Shown one piece after another: positions 11,540-23,322 of a stretch of DNA of 64,000 bases. The number at the start of each line of letters is the position of its first letter. Position 1 is the stretch's first letter. Source of the stretch: Glandiceps talaboti (lineage: Eukaryota; Hemichordata; Enteropneusta; Spengelidae); NCBI RefSeq assembly GCF_964340395.1, contig NC_135557.1, forward strand, positions 13,311,546 through 13,375,545, given 5' to 3'. A program made the translations under genes and the position numbers. The notes under the pieces are model-generated. The model had not been told where the DNA came from. It ran no database searches and saw nothing but the letters and a program-made list of their open reading frames with translations.

Positions 11540-12787
11540 ATGAATGCTACCTATAACAGCAGTGACTATTTCTCCACTATCCAAAACATTTCATATATCT
11601 ACGATGAAACCCTGTACGACAGAAACATTTCTGATTCTTTGCTGCCAAATTACACTTCTGATGGTGACGTGATAAAGTTATACAAGCTGAGTGAAACAGA
11701 CAAGATTTGCGTTATCATCGTCATTGCACTAATAGTGCCCGTCATCATCGTCGGTTTCCTTGGTAACCTAACCGTCTGCTGGGTAGTTGCTACGGTGAAG
11801 AAGTTGCAGACGCCGGCCAACATTGAACTTGTGACTTTAGCTGTTGCCGATTTGGCAACGTGTACAATTCCAGCTCCAGCTCTTCTGTATCGAATGCTCT
11901 ACGTATTGGTATATGCTGACTCTTTACGTATGGACGATGGTATACTAGTATACAGTGTTAGAAAAACACCAATTTGTCAAATAGTTCTATTCATTCAATT
12001 TTTTTCAATAGTAATATCACTCTGTATGCTGACGTGTCTAAGTATTACACGTGCGATGGGTATGAGTGGAATATTTACTCGGCATGTTATCAAGAGATGC
12101 ATAGTAACTTCAATGGTTTTAAGCTTTGCAGTAAGCATTGGGTTTGCATTCGCTAGAGTTATTTCAACCTCTCAATGTGAAACGTTTGTTAGCGAGATCT
12201 CTTTAGGTAAATCGATATTGATACACCTAGACCGTTTTTTGATCGGTTTAATTGTAACATGCCAAATGACAGCTACAACCGTATACATTGGTATCAACAT
12301 AGTAACAAAGCGACACCGGAAAGCAACGAAAGAAATTTTACAAAATGTGAGCAAGTCTTTAGACAAACGTGACGTTGCAACTTCTCGCATATGTTTTATT
12401 CTGATAACAACCATTTTTATTTCGTATATGCCAATTGCAATTACTTTATTTTTACGCCAGTCAGATATTTTACGCACAAAAATCACATTCTTTTATGCTT
12501 CGATTCAAATCGCAATATTATTTACTAATAGTGCAATCAACCCTGTTGTGTATGCACTCTTATCAGAAAACTTTCGTTCCAACCTGTGTTTTGGAAACCG
12601 AAATAAAATGAAGCAAGAAACATCTCATACATCGAATACTAAAATGAAAACTCGTGCTGACTTACGTCATGATACCAGGAAGAGGGAAGTTTCTGACAAG
12701 ATTATCACAACAAATATTTGTCATGAACTTGACATTCACAGTTCGGCTGAAGGGAATACTTCTGAAAATGTAAATACAACATTTTAA
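11540..12787 (+). CDS. orphan class A (rhodopsin-like) GPCR, copy 2
   Basis: Single-exon receptor of 415 residues from the ATG at 11540. The N-terminus (about 1-55) has five N-glycosylation sequons. TM1 is about 56-83 with N76 in GNLTV; TM2 about 95-118 with D104 in LAVAD; TM3 begins after C146, which would pair with C213; TRA at 170-172 replaces DRY; TM6 holds P298; TM7 holds NPVVY at 334-338, followed by ENFRS of helix 8. The missing acidic residue of DRY and no obvious TM4 tryptophan make it atypical. I cannot assign a ligand or subfamily. The tail is in the reference frame that copy 1 has lost. Confidence 0.9.
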   Translation: MNATYNSSDYFSTIQNISYIYDETLYDRNISDSLLPNYTSDGDVIKLYKLSETDKICVIIVIALIVPVIIVGFLGNLTVCWVVATVKKLQTPANIELVTLAVADLATCTIPAPALLYRMLYVLVYADSLRMDDGILVYSVRKTPICQIVLFIQFFSIVISLCMLTCLSITRAMGMSGIFTRHVIKRCIVTSMVLSFAVSIGFAFARVISTSQCETFVSEISLGKSILIHLDRFLIGLIVTCQMTATTVYIGINIVTKRHRKATKEILQNVSKSLDKRDVATSRICFILITTIFISYMPIAITLFLRQSDILRTKITFFYASIQIAILFTNSAINPVVYALLSENFRSNLCFGNRNKMKQETSHTSNTKMKTRADLRHDTRKREVSDKIITTNICHELDIHSSAEGNTSENVNTTF

Positions 12788-12828
12788 CCCGACGAAGGGG
12801 ATATTCAAATAACCACTGAATGAATATC

Positions 12829-12834
12829 AATAAA
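12829..12834 (+). promoter_or_regulatory. poly(A) signal of GPCR copy 2
   Basis: AATAAA lies 42 bases past the stop codon. The same place in copy 1 reads AATAGA. Confidence 0.7.
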
Positions 12835-12945
12835 GTTCAAAAGATAATATTCTATTTTGTTAGCTTATGTTGTGTATAGTTTTATTAACTTGTGGCCTGT
12901 GTCTTTGTGATTGCTATATTTATCACTGAACTTGATGTAGGAAAC

Positions 12946-13615
12946 CTTTCATAATCCACACTTGTCTATTTTAAAGTTGATTTTCTAAATTATAAAACAA
13001 TGCTGACAATGTGTGTGTTGTTGTAATAAAAGTGTTTAGCATATTATATGTTTTACGTTCTTAAGATATTGCTTATACAAACAAATGTATTGCATTGAAT
13101 TGAAATCAATTAAATTTAAGTAAAACTCTACATCAACAAGTTTTATGGGACATTTGAATTTTTTCAACATTACCAAAATTACAATAAAATTTAATTTGAA
13201 GCTGTTATTTCTAAGATATTGCCTGATTACCGAAAAATCGCTTACTAGTAACTCATTATAACTGAATGTTACAATTACAAGCTTTATAGGACAGGTTCGT
13301 TTTGTTACGTTTTCTTGACCATTTTCGAGATTGTACACAAGGCCAGTGACCGGAAGTGCTTACTGATTAATAAACCTGTGATAAAGCACGAAAAATTATG
13401 AATTATGCAAATATTTCATTAAAACTGAAAGCTAGGTCAACAAGCTTTACAGGACCTGTGTATATTTATATTTGATGTCTGTCAAATTCAGGAAATGTAA
13501 ACTTTACTTTCTTATAATATACCCTAATTATCAAAAATCACAATTTATGCAAGTAACACATAATATTTATTGAATAGTTACTAAACCTTTATCCGGAAGA
13601 AGTGTAGCAAGTTTC

Positions 13616-13617
<2 letters not shown>
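12946..13617. other. AT-rich non-coding DNA
   Basis: No gene or structured repeat was seen. The sequence GTAGCAAGTTTCAC just before the GACA tract resembles TTAGCAAGTTTCATGG before the CATA tract at 14627. This suggests one dispersed family whose interior is a microsatellite. Confidence 0.55.
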
Positions 13618-13674
<57 letters not shown>

Positions 13675-13698
13675 TGTACATATAGTGTACAGATAGTG

Positions 13699-13731
<33 letters not shown>
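13618..13731. repeat. (GACA)n microsatellite, two blocks
   Basis: Blocks at 13618-13673 and 13698-13731 are separated by a short non-repeat stretch. Confidence 0.93.
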
Positions 13732-13732
<1 letters not shown>

Positions 13733-13734
13733 AT

Positions 13735-14440
13735 CATTACAATACCACTCCTTACAGAAGATATAGTAATAAATTTATCAAGACTTCCATTTTCTTTCCA
13801 TTTCACGCAACAGTTTGTTACCCTAAGTATATGAAGCTTTAATGCAAACTTTAATAAACTGGTACAATATTAATGTAAAATAACAGCTGTAAAACACATG
13901 GGGATGGTATACGGGTTGATGACGGGTCAAAAACAAGGAGTAAACATATATGTTATTTGCCAAATACCGTTCCATATCTTGCTGCGAGAGGTCATTTTTG
14001 CGGTAATAAGACATTTCTAATAGTACCATACGAATACAACAAACACAACCATGACATTGAGGTACTTCTGGCATGGAAGACTTTCTCTTTTAAAAAAATC
14101 AAACAGTGTATCCACTAGCTATAGTTAGACATGAATACAAGTAGTACTTAGAACCAAGTCAGATCTGAATATCCCTTTTCTCGCCACTGAGAATGTATTT
14201 TAGTGGGGGGGGGGGTTCATGAAAATCCCAAGAAATCTTGGGGGGCTGCTTATTTTATTTATTTTTTGCAGGACGTCACCAAAAAAATACAGCGCTGCGA
14301 ATTAAGGAGCATCCTCCCCCTCCCTCCGAAGTTAAAGGTGTACACCCCCTAAAAGATCCGACTTTGTATATATCACCATGGATATTTCATTACATCATCT
14401 GCTAACGTTCATACAAATTAACATATTAGTTGACATCATC
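13735..14440. other. non-coding, no feature recognised
   Basis: Apart from short G and C homopolymer runs (14207-14216, 14310-14330), no repeat or gene was identified. Confidence 0.55.
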
Positions 14441-14575
14441 GACTTGTCATTTGACGGTCCCTACTTATCAATTGATGGTCCCTACTTATCAATTGATGGT
14501 CCCGACTTATCAATTGATGGTCCTGACTTATCATTGGACGGACCTGATTTATCATTTGACAGTCCTGACTTGTCA
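14441..14575 (+). repeat. 21-bp minisatellite (heptapeptide frame)
   Basis: About six units of 21 bp (TCAATTGATGGTCCCGACTTA type) occur in tandem. On plus they keep an open frame encoding L-S-I-D-G-P-D/Y heptads (frame 14378-14608). The frame has no recognisable context, so the repeat is called rather than a gene. The unit contains the palindrome TCAATTGA. Confidence 0.8.
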
Positions 14576-14626
14576 ATTTCAATTACGATATATGGAAGAT
14601 ATGTTTAGCAAGTTTCATGGCAAGCC

Positions 14627-14768
14627 ATACATACATACATACATACATACATACATACATACATACATACATACATACACACATACATACATACATACAT
14701 ACATACATACATACATACATACATACATACATACATGCACACACATTCATACACACATACATAGACTT
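14627..14768. repeat. (CATA)n microsatellite
   Basis: A tetranucleotide tract sits directly before the dispersed repeat that starts at 14769. Confidence 0.93.
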
Positions 14769-15350
14769 TCAATACAATCAAATATAGACAATTTTACCAT
14801 AAAAACCTTCTTTTACAAAAATCAACTAAATTATGTTTAAAATTTAAAATTGTATTTTTAAAATAATCAACTGATTCTAATTTTTACAAACTATAGACCC
14901 TTAGCAGGCTACAGCCATCAACATACTTGAAATACCCTTGTCTCATAACAATCACACAACATGAATATATGTATTTAACCAATAAACCTAAACATACAAA
15001 TTTATATTGTACACAATTCACTCCCACATCACTGCCATTTCACTCCCTGACATGAGACGAAGGAGGCTGTATGTCTCCCGAAATATATAATGTACTTTGT
15101 CATCAATTTTAAGATTATGTGTTACCACATTATTTTACCGTGATCACTTTTCTGTATAATTTGAGGTACAAACGCATTGTGCCCAAACCTTAAAATCGAC
15201 TTATTATTTGGAAATGAGTATCTACGTCTAAAGCACCATTTGTGATTGGCTATAAATTTAACAGAAAAGACCTAGATTTGTAACAAAATCAAAACAAAGT
15301 GATTTATGATTTTAACCAAATCTAGATTTCAATTACATTGAAGAACACAA
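14769..15350 (+). mobile_element. dispersed repeat of about 500 bp, copy 1
   Basis: The sequence from TCAATACAATCAAATATAGA onward recurs at 19256-19360 (5' part) and 22352-22825 (3' part), and inverted at 24100-24268. Shared landmarks are ATAGACCCT, ATGAGACGAAGGAGGCTGTA and CCTTAAAATCGACTTATTAT. No ORF is present, and copies tend to begin at a CATA/GACA tract. It is probably a non-autonomous transposon. Confidence 0.75.
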
Positions 15351-15884
15351 CAAACATATCCTGAACAATTGCCTGACCTCAATTTGACCTAAGAAACCTC
15401 AGAGGCTGACAGAAACAAGTAATTGTGAACACATTTGTATTCCCGTACGAAATTTACAAGTGTGCTACAAGATTGGAATGATATTTTTCGATGCTTATAG
15501 CACTACGGAACCTAAGAAGTTCAATAGTATTAAAGTAAAGAGTCAAACAAGCAAAAAAAATCAATTTATACATTTATATGTACCGTTTATTCAAGTCTCT
15601 GTACAAAGTTCATGCTAGTTCATCATCTGTGGCAGACCTACTGAGCTGTTAGTGGTGTACTCTAGTGTCCTTGACGACCAGGAAGGGCAAGCAGGAAAAC
15701 AAACAGAATATTTGCCTATTGAGGTAAAGTAACTCACCTCACATATAAGTTGTAAATAAATTCATGACAAACAAATTGAGAACAATGGATGGATTTACAG
15801 AAATCTATCAAGTGTGTCAAAACTAAAAGATACATGTAATTGTAATGTCAGTGAAGGCACGCTACCATATAGAAAAGACCCAAG
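15351..15884. other. non-coding, no feature recognised
   Basis: Nothing gene-like was seen between the dispersed repeat and the tetranucleotide block. Confidence 0.5.
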
Positions 15885-16045
15885 TGAGTGAGTGAGTGAG
15901 TGAGTGAGTGGGTGGGTGGGTGGGTGGGTGAGTAAGTGAGTGAGTGAACGAACAAGCGAGCGAGTCAGTCACTCAGTCTGTCAGTCAGTCAGTCAGTCAG
16001 TCAGTCAGTCAGTCAGTGAGTGGGTGGGTGGGTGAGTGAGTGAAA
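15885..16045. repeat. compound tetranucleotide repeat (GAGT, GGGT, CAGT)
   Basis: Several related 4-bp motifs follow each other, with (CAGT)n at about 15965-16017 in the centre and GAGT/GGGT blocks on both sides. Confidence 0.9.
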
Positions 16046-16099
16046 CCTTATGATGTAGTTCCTGACGACCGTGTTCCGATTTTACACTACATTATAAAT

Positions 16100-16691
16100 G
16101 TAACACATGATAATAATTTGTTCTGAATATACCACAGAGAGTGAAAGTTTTGGTAACGAATTAATGAGTCAAGGCAATGATGACCTTAAGATAACCCCTA
16201 TCTGTCATCATCCTAACACATATGTTGTATTGGAATTTGCCTAGGCCAAGGGGAAGACTGTGGCATCAACGTACCTGAAAGTTTAATCAATCGGAGCAAA
16301 GGACCAACCACGCTGTCTCCAAATAGCACAAGCTTAGACCACGATGTTCTGCTGCTAGCTCTCAAGTCAAAGTGAGGTAGCATAGAATTATAGTGCAATG
16401 TGATATTGGAAATCTGAATGGGATTCCTATCTGTGATGTCATACTTAATACGTGGCGGGAAACTTTGTCACATGACTTGATTATATGTTATATTCAATCT
16501 TAATAATACTGGCAAATTTGCTGATGCCATGAGTCTTCCCCTTGGTCTAGGCAAATTCCAATACAACATATGTGTTAGAATGATGACAGATAGGGGTTAT
16601 CTTAAGGTCATCATTGCCTTGACTCATTAATTCGTTACCAAAACTTTCACTCTCTGTGGTATATTCAGAACAAACCTTTATCATGTGTTAC
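16100..16691. mobile_element. 592-bp foldback element
   Basis: The arms 16100-16268 and 16522-16691 are about 169 bp each and nearly perfect reverse complements (for example GCCTAGGCCAAGGGGAAG against CTTCCCCTTGGTCTAGGC). They enclose a spacer of about 250 bp without coding motifs. This is the structure of a foldback or MITE-like transposon. Confidence 0.8.
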
Positions 16692-17070
16692 ATAAACTTC
16701 ACACATTACATCTAGTCAATGTCGTTACTCTAGACATTAAATTTAGTGAGACTTCATGCTGGGCAAAGCGCAAACGATACATCCCAGTAGTAATACATCA
16801 CACATTGACATCATAATGTCATCGCTCATTAATACTCATTTGGTACAGCTGTTTTGACTATCGCGGGAATTTAGCACGTAGTAACAAGTTGTCGTTCATT
16901 TTTTGGAATAACGTGCTAGAAGGACTCTCATAATGATATATTGTTTGGTTTTGTTGATCTTTGAGGTGGAAACAACTTTTACCAACACATGATCCCATTA
17001 TAGTAATAGCCGTACTGTGGTATACGGAACGTTTTCAACTGTACATCGCTAAAATGTGATGGATTGGTCG
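16692..17070. repeat. non-coding; part of a dispersed repeat shared with 45.2 kb
   Basis: The stretch 16835-16890 (CAGCTGTTTTGACTATCGCG and following) matches 45186-45230. A second shared block links about 17965-18000 with 45240-45275. Confidence 0.5.
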
Positions 17071-17112
17071 TCGTCGTCGCCGTCGCCGTCGTCGTCGTCG
17101 TCGTCGTTGTCG

Positions 17113-17152
<40 letters not shown>

Positions 17153-17154
17153 GC
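17071..17154. repeat. (CGT)n/(TTG)n trinucleotide repeat
   Basis: A tandem trinucleotide block; on minus it gives a poly-Thr frame that is not a gene. Confidence 0.93.
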
Positions 17155-17399
17155 GACCATGCACATCATCAGCGCATACCACTCTCCTTCATCCTCCTTG
17201 ACTTTCAGGCATTAATTTAGTTTCAGTTTTTTTTATCAAAACATTTGGAACAATATCCACAGGAAATGAAGTAGCGAACTACTATAGTGCGATCAACAGG
17301 GGCGCGTTCAGTAGACAAAATGCCCGCGGACGTTTCAAAACATTTTGTTCCCGAACGACTAATTGTCATAGTTTTTCGCGGGCAACCTGGGACGAAGGA

Positions 17400-17480
17400 A
17401 GGCGGAAGAGCGAGGTGACTCGCCAAAAGCCAAGATGGCGGCCACTAATTCTCACTCCATCGGTGAACTTGAGTTTTTGT
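17400..17480 (+). promoter_or_regulatory. candidate promoter and first exon with YY1-type start
   Basis: The motif CCAAGATGGCGGCC contains an ATG at 17435. It matches the CAAGATGGCGGC element known from TATA-less metazoan promoters where YY1 binding overlaps the start codon. The frame gives MAATNSHSIGELEFL and then runs into GTAAGATC at 17481, a good splice donor. The surroundings (17270-17450) are richer in CpG than their neighbours. No downstream exon was recognised, so this remains a candidate. Confidence 0.3.
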
Positions 17481-18719
17481 GTAAGATCACTTAGTGCACA
17501 TTAGTTTTGATTCCGCACTGCAAAAAAGTTCATGGAATTGGTCATTTACAATTGGCAACGGTATTTAGAAATACAAATACCCGTCGGCATAATGGTATGG
17601 TCGATTTGACGTACATTGAGCAATGCAAGATAAACTTGGGGTCAGATCACAGGTCAAAGATCACTTCGTTAGCATAAGAATAGTACATGCATACATTACA
17701 GGCCTTTTTTAGGCATTCTAGCATCCTGACAGTACTGCAATGGTGTGATGTAACGATGTGTATTGTCTTTTCAGTGATGAGTGCTGAATGTACACAAAAT
17801 GCGACAATCTTCTGTTTGAATGTGCCGCCATCTTTTGTTTTTCACGTGCAACATGCATAATACGGTTTGAAACAGGGCCATGGCGCTCTCGCCAAACAAT
17901 GACAAAACGTTTTGGCTACCGAACACACCCCTGTTTACTGTGAACCATTATAACATGTAAAAACTGAACTCCACCTCCAGTCTGCTGAAACTGAACTCAA
18001 GTAGGGAGAAACTTTGAGAAACGGTGCGCACCTGAGTGCATCAAAGGGCAACCTCCCTAGACAATTGAGTAAATTCTCTGTAACATGAAAACGACCAGAA
18101 TTGTGCCAACTGTTATGTTTTCGTGGAGACAGAATGACTCAACTACTGTCCTGGAAAACCCCTGTGTAGGTCGCCGTGGCAATCATCGTCTGCTGTACAA
18201 GAACGCAGTCCCAATTGATACTCACTATAAATAGCTGAAAATGTTTAATGAGCGAAAGTATAGCCTAGAGGGTGCCCTTTCGTAGTCCCAGGTTTATGGA
18301 TATCAATGAGTCTTTGCACAAAGTGAACGTTTGAGGAGAGTAACGCCTTCTGACGTCACGATGGAGACCTCACAGCTGACCTGACTCAGGTCATCACAGA
18401 ATGACAACAAACATAGAGATGAACTGCACTAAAATTAGTATACGTCAATGACAGTAACTGAAATAGCAAAACCATCAAGTGCTTACCCCAACCCAATCAA
18501 ATGTACAGAAATTCTATATATTGTAAATGTAAAGTTGTAGTTATGCAACAACTGAAAGCTATTGTAGTAAAGGCTACAGCAATCAATCCAGTGTCCTTGA
18601 GAATAACAACTGACATACACCATAGCCTCTCAATATATATGCATACACACAATACATTTTGTATCTGCTTGACCTCTACGTTCACCCTCTATTTATCATT
18701 TGTCTGTCACATGTCGTAA
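17481..18719. other. non-coding, no gene recognised
   Basis: It contains one perfect TGACGTCA (CRE palindrome) near 18351, whose role is unknown. Small frames on both strands at 18497-18719 show no motif. Confidence 0.45.
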
Positions 18720-18921
18720 ACAACGTGAGAACAATACAAATGTACTCTAGAGCCCCATTGAGATATCTCAGACATTCTGTAAACAAACAAAAGGTGGTTG
18801 TGTAGCCCCTTATAGAAAATACAACATGAGAACAATACAAATGTTCTCTAGAGCCCCATTGAGATATCTCAGACATTCTGTAAATAGTAAAGGTGGTTGT
18901 GTAGCCCCCTATAGAAAATAC
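18720..18921 (+). repeat. tandem duplication of about 100 bp
   Basis: The two units, 18720-18823 and 18824-18921, share GAGAACAATACAAATG, CTCTAGAGCCCCATTGAG and GGTGGTTGTGTAGCCCC, with small indels. Confidence 0.85.
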
Positions 18922-19122
18922 CTGATGATATAAGATACTGAAAGGACTGTATAAATTAAATACACTTCACTGGTATCTTGTGTTGGTGGTGGAATTCATT
19001 ACTGAAAATAGAGATCACTCACAGTCCACTGGCTTTTAACTCAAAGAAACAGTGAGTGTTAGCAAACAATTTCAGAATTATTATTCACATGGTAAAAACT
19101 GTCACCAAGCCCCCCCCCCCCT

Positions 19123-19123
19123 C

Positions 19124-19170
<47 letters not shown>

Positions 19171-19255
19171 TACATACATGTACATACATACATACATACA
19201 TATAGACATACATACATACATACATACATACATACATACATACATACATACATAC
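19123..19255. repeat. (GACA)n and (TACA)n microsatellite
   Basis: A GACA block passes directly into a TACA block and then into the 5' part of the 14.8-kb dispersed family (19256-19360). Confidence 0.93.
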
Positions 19256-19360
19256 AAATTAAATTTCAACACAATCAAATATAGATGATTTTACCATAAA
19301 AACCTACCTTTACAAAAATCAACTAAATTTTAACTTTGAATTAAAAATTTAATTTTCAAC

Positions 19361-20492
19361 ATAAGGGTGAGGTTTTTTTTTTTTTTGTTTCTCATCTCCA
19401 ATGGAATAGTCAGGTGGGTCGGGCGGGCGAAATAAAAAAAAAAGGGGGGCAAGAAAAAAAAATGTATTTTTTCAGTTCTATTCTCTGTCCTTTCTGTCCT
19501 GTTAGTCTCTATACAACTTCATTTCTCTTCTCTTTATTGAATTCCTTGTTACAAGTCTCTTTCCTTCATTTTAGCAAGGTTGACAAGTCTGTAGAACAAC
19601 TTTGTAAGAAGATGATTAAATACTTATCATCCTGATGGGTGTACCTCTGTAGCCATGAACTATTGTGTGATTTTATCAGGAGTACTAATACATTCGTCCT
19701 ATTAATCAAAGTGGCATTGCCATCGCTAACAATGTTTTCAAGTTATCCAATTTGAACTTTAGTATGTAACTTTTTGAAACACTTACGTGATTGTCATCAG
19801 TGTGCTAGATGAATTTTCATTTATATAAACCATTACTCCTATGAAACATTTTTCTTCAGTGTGAACTTGTCAAAATAATCCACCAGATAACATGTAAACA
19901 TTTCTAGAACTCAGAACCCCTTTGGGATTTACTGTTTAAAAGTAATTAAAAGTAATAATGTAAACATCGGAATGTCTTCAAAGGTCATGCATGTCATGGG
20001 TCATGAAACGCTATGGAGTCGGTCATTTCCCTGATAATACAACTGATTTCAAGCTAAAAACTGGTCAAGAAATTAGGAATGCAGTATGACTTTTACCAAT
20101 TTTAAGCATAATTTTGAAAATGATGGAAATATTCTGAGCTATTATTAAATTGCAGCAAAATGTACCGCGTGACAGTATTAATTTTGAGCCCTGTCCCTCA
20201 TCAAATCTCAACGACTTCTGCCATGATGAAAGACACATGCTGCTCTGACGTAACAAAGGGGTTGGGTGGGTGGGTGGGTGTGAGGGGGGGGGGTTAGACT
20301 GTGGTGTTCTGCCAAGGTTTCCAACAAGTGGGGACACAGGCCCCTTGGTTCCAAAAAGTGGTGTCATTTGACAGGGAGTGGGGTCAATTATTATTGTCTA
20401 TGAAATATTCATATAAATTATCTCAGACCACTATAGAGATACCGTGGTCTGAGATATTCCATTACGTATAGACCATTACCTAACTACATAAA
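19361..20492. other. non-coding, homopolymers and a short hairpin
   Basis: It holds T- and A-runs near 19373-19460 and a G-rich run at 20284-20292. A short hairpin lies at about 20419-20452 (TCTCAGACCACTATA against CCGTGGTCTGAGA). No gene was seen. Confidence 0.5.
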
Positions 20493-21068
<576 letters not shown>

Positions 21069-22351
21069 ATAATTCCCTTTTTTCAGACAAGGACAATGAA
21101 CAACTTCAAAATAAGTCACAGTGAACATATGATTGAATAAAAACTTTGAGAAATCCTAAACTTGTAACCACTTGTTTCATTTTTAAAATTGTTAGTACAC
21201 TGCTGTGTTTATCATTCCCTCTTCAAATTCATGACATTTTTAAGAAAAAAAATCCCTGACTTTAAAAAGTACCAAATGTGAACGAAAAACTTACAAATAA
21301 TAGTCAAACAAACTTTAAAATAATTTATTTTTTATTAATTAACCGTTACTGGCTGTGTATCATGATTTGGTCCTGCTAGTGCTATATCAAATGACAGCAT
21401 AGTTACGTACCGTAAACTTGCTGACATTAGGTGTCCTTGAAACTCAGAACTTGAATCTTTAACTAAAACTATCAACAAAGTCAAAGTTGGGATGCTCTGT
21501 AAATATTACATCGTTTTTTTCTGATTTGCACAACAAGTTCGTTCTTCATGTCTGACCGGGCGCACATGCATCGGCCGTCTATAGTAGCCATGCCAGTGAT
21601 TACGCATTGATTCAGTGCCCAACATTCACATGTAATGTGTCACTAGCACTGTCAACATCATGCAACACGATCCCCTTCGTCGGAATCAAAATACACATGT
21701 ACTCATTTAATTTAACCCATCAACAAATGAAAATCACAACCTGTCCCATAAATTTGGTTCACGAAGGCTTCTGAGCTGTGGCATGGGAGATAGATGTTCC
21801 GGTAGCAAGTTCAGTGTTTCGCACACGTCAGTGATTAGGTCAGAGGTCACGACAGTGACAGCAGGCAAAACATGTGACGAGAGACGTCCATTTCGACGTC
21901 TCATCTAATCCCTCTAATGTTTTAATTTGTAGATTAAGTTTATCAAAGTTTGTGGCATTTTTTATGTTAACAATAGAACTGCGCGTTCTCACTGTATCTT
22001 ATATGATGTCAACAAAACTTTCCCTTACGCAGTCAGTATACTTCTTGTGGGATTCACGTCGAGTCAGAGCCTGGCCTGGTCCGGCCGTGGACTTAGATAA
22101 TTTTGATGTCTGCCGTGAATGCGCCAAAGCGACGCAAGGTGGGAAAATTATTGCTTCATTTGTAATTTTAGGGGGCCAATGTCGCAAGGTCGTGGCCTCG
22201 GCAGAACTGGCCTAAGACGCCATGGGGAACCTTACAATTTGCTGTGCTCAGGGGTCGGTCGGAAATAAAAAAACTTTTTTTTTTCTGATGTCGGAGCTGA
22301 AAATTAGGGTCGGTCGGGAGATGAGAAACAGAAAAATAAAAAGGGCCGCCC
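21069..22351. other. non-coding, no gene recognised
   Basis: The largest frame (21874-22215, plus) shows no domain motif and is interrupted elsewhere. I do not call it. Confidence 0.45.
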
Positions 22352-22825
22352 TAATCAACTGATTCTAATGTTTAAAAACTATAGACCCTAAGCAGACTTG
22401 ATCCATCAACATAATACCTTGATCTCATAACAATCTCATAACATGAATATATGAATTTGACAAATAACCCTAAACATACAAATTTATATTGTACATAATT
22501 CACTCTCACATCACTTTCATTTCACTCCCTGACATGAGACGAAGGAGGCTGTATATCTCCAAAAATATAAATTGTACTTTTTTAAAATCAATTTCATGAG
22601 TATGTGCTACCACATTATTTTCTCTTGATCCCTTTTCGGTATACTTCAAATGTGACGTAAAACCACATTGTGCCCAAACCTTAAAATCGACTTATTATTT
22701 TGAAATGAGTATCTAGATCCCAAGCACCATTTATGATTGGTTCCAAATCTAACAGAAAAGACCTAGATTTGTAACAAAACCAAAACAAAGTGATTTGTGA
22801 TTCTAGATTTCAATTACATTGAAGA
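22352..22825 (+). mobile_element. dispersed repeat of about 500 bp, copy 2
   Basis: It aligns with 14858-15345 over its whole length, in the same orientation, with scattered substitutions. Confidence 0.75.
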
Positions 22826-23136
22826 ACATAAAAAAACCGCAATGATCACGTGTCATTCATTGGCAAACCAGAGTCAAGGGATCAAAGGTAATTTGTCCAA
22901 TTTTGATTTTACCCGGTCGTCAGGGTTAGCGTAGCTGAAATCTTTGCTAATTTTCGCATCTTGACATGGAATTCTTGTAAGTTGATGGTGGGTGTCATTG
23001 TATTGTTTATCGTATTAATCGATGGTGGTTTTATGGTCAAAGTTGAATTCTGTCCAGAAAATTTGATGTTATGGAAGGCTATGCAGACAATTTCCACCGA
23101 GGATCGAATAATTTGAATTGCTCACCTTTACTCTAA

Positions 23137-23138
<2 letters not shown>

Positions 23139-23194
<56 letters not shown>

Positions 23195-23322
23195 TTGGTA
23201 GTACTGGAACTCTTTCTTGGGTGTAACTCGGACACCCAAGAAAGAGTTCCAGTACTACCAAAACTATTACGCTCTGCCACTGCGGTATAGAGCACTGTCT
23301 TAGCAGATTGATACTCACCGAG

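Larger units (their letters stand above)
10833..12945 (+). repeat. right arm of the 2.1-kb inverted duplication
   Basis: This is the reverse complement of 8333-10433, carrying the plus-strand receptor copy and its flanks. Confidence 0.93.

Noticed and set aside
21874-22215. Plus-strand frame of 113 codons
   Set aside because: No domain, and the reverse strand is open as well. No supporting signal.
23271-23318. tRNA gene or tRNA-like element
   Set aside because: The motif has a loosely box A-like stretch but no cloverleaf with acceptor and T-arm pairing that I could fold.
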